Assembly: GCA_018136815.1 (NCBI GenBank)
Contig: CM030938.1
Location: 1,338,202 to 1,402,201, forward strand
DNA from: Isochrysis galbana
Taxonomy: Eukaryota; Haptophyta; Isochrysidales; Isochrysidaceae
DNA length: 64,000 nt
Direction of reading: 5' to 3'
In this document: positions 56,329-64,000 of the stretch, piece by piece
How the letters are laid out: the number at the start of each line of letters is the position of its first letter
How positions within the stretch are numbered: position 1 is the stretch's first letter
The notes under the pieces: generated by a model
The model's input: the letters and a program-made list of their open reading frames with translations, nothing else
Told to the model about the DNA's origin: nothing
The model's database searches: none
Program-made: the position numbers and the translations under genes

Positions 56329-57174
56329 ATGCTGCTCGCGCTCCTCCCCGCGATCCTCTCGCTCCCCAACGCGCCGTCACGCGCCCGGGTCATCCGCGCC
56401 GTCGCCCGCCCGCCCGCTGACTTCTGCTACGGTCTGCCAGGCAACATTGCACCGCTCTGGGACTTTGACCCGCTCGGCCTCTCCTGCCGCACTTCAAAGG
56501 CGGAGGTCTTCCGGTGGAGGGAGGCTGAACTCACGCACGGTCGTGTGGCCATGCTCGCCGCAGGTGGCTTCTTGGTACAGGAGTGGTGCGCTGCTGCACC
56601 CGTTGCCGGCCCAGCAGCTCTGCCGAGACGATCTGAGCGACGTTGCCTGCATGGTCACAGGTTTCACCCGCTGTTCTCCGGCGTTGGAGGGCCCGCCATC
56701 AAGCAGATCCCCCAACTGCCTCCAGTAATCATGTTCTGCATGGCATTGGGCATCGGTTGCACGGAAGCGCTTCGCATCCAGAAGGGCTGGGCGAATCCTT
56801 ATGAATCGAACAGCAATCTCATGCGCCTGAAGCCCGATTACTACCCAGGTAGGAGCCGCATTCATGCCGCGAATGTGTCTAGTTTTTGTAGCCAGCTCTG
56901 CGAAGATCCACCGTACGCAATTGCACCGCCTGTCCTCTTGGCAGGTGACCTGAACTGGGATCCCCTTGGCCTAAAGCCAACTGACCCACAGCGTTTCCGC
57001 CGCATGCAAGAGATCGAGCTTAGTCATGGGCGCATGGCTATGATAGCGGCTGCAGGGTTCATGGCGCAAGAAGCGTTGACGGGAACAACCTGGTCGGAAA
57101 ACAACATCTTCAAAATTTTGATGGAAGCTAATGGCCCTCGCCCGAGCGTTCCTGAAGTCTTCTCGTGGCAATGA
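56329..57174 (+). CDS. Fucoxanthin/chlorophyll a/c-type light-harvesting protein
   Basis: Thylakoid antenna protein binding chlorophylls and carotenoids. Exons 56329-56582, 56661-56848 and 56945-57174 give 223 residues. The N-terminus MLLALLPAILSLPNAPSRAR looks like a signal peptide plus transit region for a secondary plastid. The mature start is FCYGLPGNIAPLWDFDPLG. Helix 1 carries REAELTHGRVAML (chlorophyll-binding Glu/His/Arg). Splicing restores QEFHPLFSG. Helix 2 lies around VIMFCMALGIGCTEAL, and GDLNWDPLGL is restored across intron 2. Helix 3 is IELSHGRMAMIAAAGFMAQE. Both introns (78 and 96 bp) are multiples of three without stops, so the unspliced frame also stays open (281 codons). Loss of the FHPLF and DLNWDPLGL joins when unspliced argues that the introns are real. 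Confidence 0.93.
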   Translation: MLLALLPAILSLPNAPSRARVIRAVARPPADFCYGLPGNIAPLWDFDPLGLSCRTSKAEVFRWREAELTHGRVAMLAAGGFLVQEWCAAAPVAGPAALPRRSERRCLHGHRFHPLFSGVGGPAIKQIPQLPPVIMFCMALGIGCTEALRIQKGWANPYESNSNLMRLKPDYYPGRSRIHAANVSSFCSQLCEDPPYAIAPPVLLAGDLNWDPLGLKPTDPQRFRRMQEIELSHGRMAMIAAAGFMAQEALTGTTWSENNIFKILMEANGPRPSVPEVFSWQ

Positions 57175-58310
57175 ACTAGAGATTTCTCATGCGAGTTGTT
57201 GCACCGCGTTGTCAAGGCGTTCGATCATGCAATATCTTCCAGCAATTGGCTACTATTCCAAGAGCTGTATAGGGGCTACGATTCCAGATTCACGGAAGTA
57301 CTTTAGGAGCGGAATGCTTAGGTCGAAAATCCTTCCGATAGACGCATAGTAGACGCACGACGCATCATGGTGAAAAGGCTTTCGCTGAACGGATGATCGT
57401 CTTTCGTTTGAAAGGTGTACATCGAAGTCAATCCCCTCCGTCCGTTAGGTTCGCACTCATCGTATCAGTGCTAGCTCAGCTAACATTGGACAACTTTCGT
57501 GCTCAGGCTGTCGCACGCGTGTTGCGAGAAAGGATGCATGAACGGAGGCCAAGCAAAAAGATAGTAGCAGAACCTCAAAATTACTTGGCCTAGTGTTGAA
57601 TAATATTTCAGTAGCCCGGATGGACGAGCCGAACTTGCAACATGCTATTCTAAAAGATTGATCATCAGGGAAATCTAAGCGAAACTCCCGCTACGAGCAT
57701 GGCTTGAGTGTGCTGACGTCACTCCTTACCCTTGCTACCAAACCATTCCCCCTCCCCTATCCCGATTTCCCCCTGGTTGTATGTAGTTGGATTGGCTGAG
57801 TTAGGGGGGAAGGGGGGGCGCAGGCGTAAGAGGGGGGGGGGGGGGGGAAGAGTCCGGAGCCTTTCCAATCAAGAGTCAATTCGCCCCGCTAGAGGCCGAC
57901 TGCCTTCCGACTGGGATGCATTGCAACCTATTGTAATACTAGGGATCATCGGGGGTCAGGGCGCTCTCCGTTACCCCTCACCGGGCACTAACTTGACTCT
58001 TGGGGGCCCGTCGGTCATCTTCTCTGGCACGGGTTGAGTACTCATAACCCTGCCCCACACATTCAGTGGACGCAGCACAGGCTCCGCACTCGTAGGCCCG
58101 CATAGAATCACAAAATTTTGCAACTGGAAATATGCTAGGAATATAGGTGAAGCTGCATGCTAGTGCAGTGCAGGTGCATGCAGGTGCAAGTGAAGAAACG
58201 GTTACGGCGGGGCGCTGGGTGGCCATTAGTTAGGCAACCCAAGGTGAATGTTGAGGGTGCTGGTGTGGGATTTCAAGTTGAGAGCAGAGAGTGATCAGTG
58301 TCGTGACATG
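57175..58310. other. Intergenic with a LINE 3'-end fragment
   Basis: 57680-57780 resembles the 3' untranslated region of the minus-strand LINE-like element at 39080-39190 (shared AA(C/T)TCCCGCTACG and CCTTGCTACCAA/CCCTACTACCCAA patterns), so it is probably a 5'-truncated copy. A G run lies at 57833-57848. A 66-codon frame near 57393-57593 has no support. Confidence 0.4.
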
Positions 58311-58901
58311 TAATAACTAGGCCGGCAAACAGGGGCTTTATAACTATTAGTAAGGGTTGGGCTGCATCTTTTTGACCGTGGCGCGATGCCCAAAAAAAAA
58401 CCAGGGGGGGCACCTGCGACTAGGAAAATCTTCGCCAAGAAATGGTGCTATTCGCCCGCCTCTTCCCCCCTCCGTCACGCGCGCTCACGCTCTACCCGTG
58501 ACGAAGAATTTGCGGTCGCGCCCGCGGGGGGGGGGGGGGGGTCGGTTCCCTGATATCTAAGCTACATTTGACATTTGATTCCCGCCCGATGCAGCACCTT
58601 GTCGGGCTTCCGACAGTCCGACCGCCCCCTGACCCTATGCCGTCTTTGCCTGCGCAGCGCACCCAGCTCCTCACGGCGCGCTCACGCGGCTACCCTGGAC
58701 CCTAGCTACCAAAGGCCCCACCCCGACCATCCCGACCCGCCCGTCGCATGATTCGCCCTCTTTCGAACTCGGCATCGAGAACTAGGATCAGCTCACAAAA
58801 GCGGCCATCCACGCGTGGCTGACGAGTCTCCGCGTTGAGGCTGCCCTCGCGGCCCTCCTCTTTCTGACAGTGCCAGTTCAGGCGCTGATCGATGAGGCGA
58901 G

Positions 58902-61745
58902 AAAGAACTAGGGCGGTCAAACAGGGTTTTTTTATTCGGGGTGAAAAAATGACCATCGCACGGTTAAGGAAATTTCAGAATTTTTTTCGGTAGAAAGTTC
59001 CCAATACACCCAACAAACTCATATCCGGGCCCCATTGGAACCCGGACCTCCCCCTTGGGCCCCCACAACAAAACGTAAGCAAATATTGACGAAAGACGCT
59101 AAAGTCGGAAAGGGCTTAAAGAGCTCAACTTCAAATCGAGACCGGGCGCGGTGCATGCCCGTTTTCGACGATCCATCAAGATGGGGGGCTCAGCCAGACA
59201 CCAAATACACTGGGGCCACCCGCACAGTCACGCCAATCGGGCAGGCCGCACGCCAAAACCTCGTCGAAATCAGCCACCCGCTGAGCGTCCAACGTCTCCG
59301 AGTGAGGCCTGGAGAGCCCAACTTCAAATCGAGACCGGGCGCGGTGCATGCCCGTTTTCGACGATCCATCAAGATGGGGGGCCCCGCCACACACCAAATA
59401 CACTGGGGCCACCCGCACAGTCACGCCAATCGAGCAGGCCGCACGCCAAAACCTCGTCGAAATCAGCCACCCGCTGAGCGTCCAACGTCTCCGAGTGAGG
59501 CCCGGAGAGCCCAACTTCGAACTGAGTCTGGGCGCGCTGCATGCCCGTTTTCGACGATCCATCAAGATGGGGGGCCCCGCCACACACCAAATACACTGGG
59601 GCCACCCACACAGTCACGCCAATCGGGCAGGAAGCGCGCAGAAACCTCGTCGAAATCAGCCACCCGCTGAGCGTCCAACGTCTCCGAGTGAGGCCTGGAG
59701 AGCCCAACTTCAAATCGAGACCGGGCGCGGTGCATGCCCGTTTTTGACGATCCATCAAGATGAGGGGCCCCGCTAGATACCAAATACACAGGGGCCACCC
59801 ACACAGTCACGCCAATTGGGCAGGCCGCACGCCAAAACCTCGTCGAAATCAGCCATCCGCTGAGCCCATTGCACGTTCAACGTCTCCGAGTGAGGCCCGG
59901 AGAGCCCAACTTCGAACTGAGTCCGGCCGCGCTGCGTGCCCGATTTCGATGATCCACCTGGATGGGGGGCCCCGCCAGACACCAAATACACAGGGGCCAC
60001 CCAGACAGTCACGCCAATCGAGCAGGCCGCGCGCGGAATCCTCGTCGCAATCAGCCATCCGTGGCGCCCTTTGAACGTTGACGTCTGACGTCGCCTAGGG
60101 AGGCCCAGAGAGCCCAACTTCGAACTGAGTCCGGGCGCGCTGCGTGCCCGATTTCGATGATCCATCAAGATGGGGGGCTCCGCCAGACACCAAATAGACT
60201 GGGGCCACCCACACAGTCACGCCAATCGGGCAGGCCGCGCGCTGAATCCTCGTCGTAGTCAGCCATCCGTGGCGCCCCTTGAACGTTGACGTCTGACGTC
60301 GCCTAGGGAGGTCCAGAGAGCCCAACTTCCAACCGATGCCGGCCGCGCTGCATGCCCGATTTCGATGATCCACCTGGATGGGGGGCCCCGCCAGACACCA
60401 AATATACTGCGGCCACCCACACAGTCACGCCAATCGGGCAGGCCGCGCGCTGAATCCTCGTCGCAGTCAGCCATCCGTGGCGCCCCTTGAACGTTGACGT
60501 CTGACGTCGCCTAGGGAGGCCCGGAGAACCCATCTTCCAACCGATGCCGGCCGCGCTGCGTGCCCGATTTCGATGATCCATCTGAATGGGGGGCCCCGCC
60601 AGACACCAAATACACTGGGGCCACCCACACAGTCACGCCAATCGAGCAGGCCGCGCGCAGAATCCTCGTCTCAGTCAGCCATCCGTGGCGCCCTTTGAAG
60701 GTTGACGTCTGACGTCGCCGAGGGAGCGCCGCCGCCGCCGCCGCCCCCACTTACTGGGCCGTCGCCGCCGCCGCTTTGGCCGATGCTTACTTGAGGCCTG
60801 GCGGCGGACTGTCAAAGCCCCCCTGTCTCAGCTGCCAACCTGATGTTGATGGACGCCGCGTCGGCTCCGCGGTCTACGGCTCTACTTGACTTCTGCGTCA
60901 AGTATTGCCAAGACCTTGGTGTGCTTCTTCGCTTCGCGAGCTCCGCGTGCCCGGAGTGCTTTCGTTGCGCCGTCGCGCGTCACAACAGCATAAAGTATTT
61001 CTAATGCCACCTGCCAAGGCCACCACCCAGCGGCAGAAAATGATTTCTGCTCTGGGTGGTGGGTTCCCGCGAGATGCGCTATGAGGCGCTCTGGCAGGAT
61101 CTTGGCCTTTCCTGCCCGCCGCAGCGTAGAGCGCCACGACAAGGCCCGTCCTGAGGCCACCCACGGGTCTCGCCTCATCGATCAATGCCGGATCTGGCAC
61201 TGTCCGAGAGAGGATGGCCGCGTAGGCAGCCTCAATGCGCAGGCTCGTCAGCCACGCGTGGACGGCCGCGTTGGCGAGCTGGTCCTGGTTCTCGATGCCG
61301 AGTTCGAGAGAGGGCGAATCCTGCGAGGGGCGGGTCGGGATGGTCGGGATGGGGCCTCTGGTAGCCAGGGTAGCCGCGTGCGCTCGCTGTGAGGAGCTGG
61401 GTGGGCTGCGCGGGCAATGATGCCAAAGGGTCAGGGGGTGGTCGGACTGTCGGCAGCCCGACACGGCGCTGCATCGGGCGGGAATCAAATGCCGAATGTA
61501 GCTTAGATATAAAGGAACCGATCCCCCCGCGGGCGCGACCGCCCATTCTTTACGGGTAGAGCGTGAGCGCGCGTGACGGAGGGGGCGAGAGGGGGGGCGA
61601 ATCGCACCATTTCTTGGCGAAGATTTTCGTAGCGTCAGGTAGCCCCCCCGGGAGGTTTTTTATTGGGCATCGCGCCACGGTCAAAAAATGCTGCCCAACC
61701 CTTACTAGTAGTTAAAAAGCCCCTGTTTGACCGCCCTAAAAGAAC
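58902..61745 (-). mobile_element. TAGGG-family transposon, 2.83 kb, nested, with 7-bp target duplication
   Basis: The element proper is 58909-61738, with TAGGGCGGTCAAACAG at 58909 and its exact reverse complement ending at 61738. AAAGAAC lies on both sides (58902-58908 and 61739-61745). The R-type end is at 58909 and the L-type end at 61738, so in the sense of the copy at 27621 it points leftwards. From 59105 to 60720 it contains about eight tandem ~200-bp units. From about 60880 to 61490 (minus strand) a GC-rich stretch reads partly as AVHAWLTSLRIEAAYAAILS and GLVVALYAAAGRKGQDPARA, and in another frame as LEILYAVVTRDGATKALRA. No transposase domain is recognised. Confidence 0.9.
59105..60720 (+). 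repeat. Eight-copy tandem array of a 191-208-bp unit
   Basis: Units start near 59126, 59317, 59510, 59705, 59907, 60113, 60321 and 60530, each at an (A)ACTTC(A/G/C)AA block, and continue with GCGCG(G/C)TGC(A/G)TGCCCG, CGATCCA(T/C)C, GGGGGGC, CACCAAATA(C)AC, CACAGTCACGCCAAT and CCTCGTCG. The first four are about 191-195 bp and later ones about 203-208 bp because of an added block (TGACGTCTGACGTCGCC). One copy is present in the element at 27621-28827. Older relatives lie at 6791-6990 and 53240-54050. Confidence 0.9.
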
Positions 61746-62010
61746 CGTGTATGGCCTCATTACGGGCCACGTTGTGGCACTGAACGCCACGGCGAGTAGG
61801 AAAGCCTAAGATCCTGCCAAAGCGCCTCACAGCGCATCTGGCGGGAACCAACCTTCCTGAGCAAAAATCGTCTTCTGGCGCTGGGTGCGTGCGTGGGCCT
61901 AGCGCCTGCGGCGCCTAGCAAGCAGGCAGTATTGGACATCAATCCATACGGCATACTGCAAATGACGCGCGACGGCGCAACGAAAGCGCCCCAGGCACGC
62001 GGAGCTCGCG

Positions 62011-63072
62011 CCCCGCCAACATGAGGGGAGTCGTGTGGCAGGTGGCCCTACCGTCCAAGTTGAGGCTCAACGATAATTAGCTATACCTATACCAAAATAG
62101 ACGAGAGCAGGGGTGTGACAAAAAAAGGGAACCTCGAGTCGCATCTTCTGAGGCAGAATCTGAGATATGAGAGGGACCGACGGGCCTCCCGGGGCGAGAG
62201 TTGGAGCCCGGGGGAAAAGCCGTGAGCCCCCCCCCCCCCCCTTGTGAACTAAGTATAAACTTAGTTGTGGTCCTCTCTCTCCTAGATTAAAATGTGCTTG
62301 CACCTGCGAAAGGCCATTCCCTCATGTCTCATCTTGCCATCTTGGGGTCTAGCCCATAGGCGCCCATATTATTAACTCTCGGCCTGTACCGATTGTTGAT
62401 TGTTTGTCGTACGTCGTATGCAATACAAGTGCATGTCGGCAAGTGCATGTCGGAATGCCCGCACTCACGACAAAAATCAAAAGTTACTACTTCTACATGG
62501 CACACCACCACGCAACAATAGAAAATATGCTGCCGTTTACCTATGGGCCACGACAAAATTGATCGAGTATTCGTGTCGTAAGCCATCGCCTCATGTAGGC
62601 CTGGTCACGTGCCGTCCATGCGCACCGCATATGCGCCAGGGTAGGTGAACGACGGGCAGGCAAGGATGGCGCAAAGAAACGTCGCAAAGTCGCCAAGGCC
62701 CATGGTGAATGTTGGCGTGCTTCCGCACCAACGCGATTGCGTTGAGCAGTATCACCTAGCTGGTGAGGAGAGTGGTGGCGTGGTGCATGCATGCATGCCG
62801 TTTTCGACTAGGATTCCCAAAACGGCGCCTCGGAGATGGTGGGCAAAACTCGGAAAAGTTGTGGCTTGTGAGTAATGGTCTCATGCGACGCCGCTAGGAG
62901 ATGCCGCTCGAGCAAATGCTCGGGAAGTGTCATCAAGTGAAGAGGGCGGCCTGCACGCACCGGGGCAATGCGGCAATGCTGGCATCCCGCCCGACCGATC
63001 GCCGTCCCTCGGGACCGGGAAATTAGGCCCTTGGGCGGCTATCTGGAAGTCGACGGTCAATAGAGGACCAAC
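62011..63072. other. Intergenic, with reverse-oriented terminal palindrome
   Basis: 62246-62265 is a reverse copy of the 20-bp terminal palindrome next to a C run (62229-62242). 62103-62130 matches 19306-19332 in inverted orientation. No gene is seen. The right part should contain the 3' flank of the ornithine cyclodeaminase-like gene. Confidence 0.4.
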
Positions 63073-64000
63073 CTAGAGCCGCGAGAGCTTTTGCCAAGCA
63101 ACCTGGCCGATGGCTGCATCTTGGGCGCCGGTTCCAGTGAGGTCGCACACGATGATCTCGTCGCCCTCGCGGCCGGGCTGATAAGGGCGGGGTGTCGCCA
63201 CAAGCGAGGTGGAAGGCAGGGAGTTCATACGACTAGAGGAGGGGCGCATGGCAATGTGGAATGCCGGGGAAGCAGCTGCCTATGGGGCCTGGTGGCACAA
63301 AAACGGCTAGGATGCGCACGCAGTCACCTTGGTTCCATTAACGATGTCTCCCAACTCGGCATGCACGTCGTCGGCGGTCATGACGCCAGCAGCGAGGGCG
63401 GAGCGCAGCTCACCAACCTTCGAGACCTGCAAGGGCCGTCATACGCATGATGGGCACACGTGCCGCGCTAGGTGCGCGCCGTGCCTGCCGTGCTCAATAG
63501 ATGCCTATGATTGCGGAGCCCGCCCACCCATGCCGAGCGCACCTGCCCGACGAGGTCGCACACGTACTTCGAGTTGGCTAACACGTCAACGGGGATTTCC
63601 TGCTTGGTCGGTTGGTCTGAGCCCGAGGCAATGATGGTGGTTCCAGGCTTCAGCCACGAACGGTGAAGGACCTGGAGGAGAGCGTCCGCGCCAATGGTGA
63701 CTCAGGCACAACTAGGTGCGCGAAAGCAAGGGTGACGTAGGCCCCCCCGCATCCGAGCGAGGTGCGCTCCACACCTCCGACGACCCGGGAGTCTGCGTGA
63801 AGATGACGTTGGAGGTCCGACACAACTCTTGCGCCGAGTTGACCTTCGTGAACTTGCAACCAAGCTCTTCCTGCAAAGAAGAAGGCGCAAAGACCTCCGA
63901 ACGGTAAGCGTGCGCGGCAGCAACGCATTCCCTATGATGACCATCTCTCTGAAAAGCGCAAAACGATGGGCGGCCGCGCACGAAGCGGCGGAGGGACAGC
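63073..64000 (-). CDS. Ornithine cyclodeaminase / mu-crystallin family protein, 3' part
   Basis: NAD(P)-dependent family acting on ornithine or related cyclic imino acids. Only the C-terminal part is in the window. Minus-strand exons: about 63870-63775 (or longer upstream), 63671-63543, 63426-63328 and 63177-63073, all GT-AG and in phase. Text in order: ELGCKFTKVNSAQELC, NVIFTQTPGSSE, SWLKPGTTIIASGSDQPTKQ, DVLANSKYVCDLVGQ, VGELRSALAAGVM, HAELGDIVNGTK, and the end EGDEIIVCDLTGTGAQDAA then IGQVAWQKLSRL. These match the dinucleotide-binding half and the C-terminal signature of the family. The exon or exons between 63870 and 64000 are unresolved, and the N-terminal half lies beyond the window. 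Confidence 0.85.

Larger units (their letters stand above)
58311..62010 (+). mobile_element. Older TAGGG-family transposon, interrupted by a younger member
   Basis: The left end at 58318 (TAGGCCGGCAAACAGGGGC) is a diverged L-type end. Its sequence to 58908 matches the inner part of the nested element read from 61738 downwards. After the nested element it resumes at 61746, with AGATCCTGCCAAAGCGCCTC at about 61810 matching the same order. The right end is not identifiable past about 62010. Both halves encode pieces similar to LANAAVHAWLTSLRIEAAYA, but no transposase is recognised. Confidence 0.75.

Noticed and set aside
59035-59776. Repeated frames through the 200-bp units as a repeat protein
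   Set aside because: The frames shift with unit length (191-208 bp is not a constant multiple of three), both strands are equally open, and the units are satellite-like.

Overview
This is a nuclear window from a microbial eukaryote, probably an alga with a red-lineage secondary plastid. A haptophyte is my best guess, by inference only. The evidence is a fucoxanthin/chlorophyll a/c-type light-harvesting protein (56329-57174) with a signal-peptide-like start, a plant/alga-type PP2C + cNMP-binding + kinase fusion, short GT-AG introns with two GC-AG exceptions, GC-rich coding sequence, and very long CT/GA and C/G simple repeats. No bacterial operon structure is present.

Host genes, left to right: kinesin (1227-5418, minus); PP2C/cyclic-nucleotide/kinase fusion (7713-11671, minus, 7 exons); PDZ-like + PH domain protein (14901-16328, plus); a possible poly-Asp gene (about 17520-17895, plus); two divergent paralogous two-helix membrane proteins (18383-18748 minus, 18970-19200 plus); Myb/SANT-like protein (19738-21226, minus); membrane-anchored lipoxygenase (22307-24738, plus, 5 exons); TXNDC9-like thioredoxin-fold protein (26030-26848, minus); ZIP metal transporter (44936-46091, plus); GT31 glycosyltransferase (50320-52240, minus); light-harvesting protein; and the 3' part of an ornithine cyclodeaminase/mu-crystallin gene (63073 to the window end, minus). 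The genes are functionally unrelated. Most have a sense-strand pyrimidine tract just upstream of the start codon.

Between the genes lie layers of mobile DNA. A Ty3/gypsy element with chromodomain-type pol fills about 27210-35726, and its left LTR is interrupted by a DNA transposon. That transposon belongs to a family with 16-bp ends TAGGGCGGTCAAACAG and exact 7-bp target duplications. The right LTR preserves the uninterrupted target site. A 2.8-kb family member (58909-61738) with about eight tandem ~200-bp units sits nested inside another member, and single ends are scattered elsewhere. A 3-kb LINE-derived element (39070-42058) with an 18-bp target duplication carries a large ORF ending in an RT-associated zinc finger but shows no reverse transcriptase. 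A retroposon-like family with a terminal 20-bp palindrome has copies at 46681-49839 and 54111-54861, flanked by 15- and 21-bp direct repeats. The first copy includes an array of long hairpins and is partly duplicated in inverted orientation at 35727-36869. Two further inverted-repeat elements lie at 5791-6636 and 37689-37849.

Exon boundaries were placed by eye from splice signals, reading phase and recalled family alignments, without transcripts. Assignments for kinesin, the PP2C/kinase fusion, ZIP, lipoxygenase, GT31, light-harvesting protein and ornithine cyclodeaminase rest on clear motifs. Small hypotheticals are much weaker.
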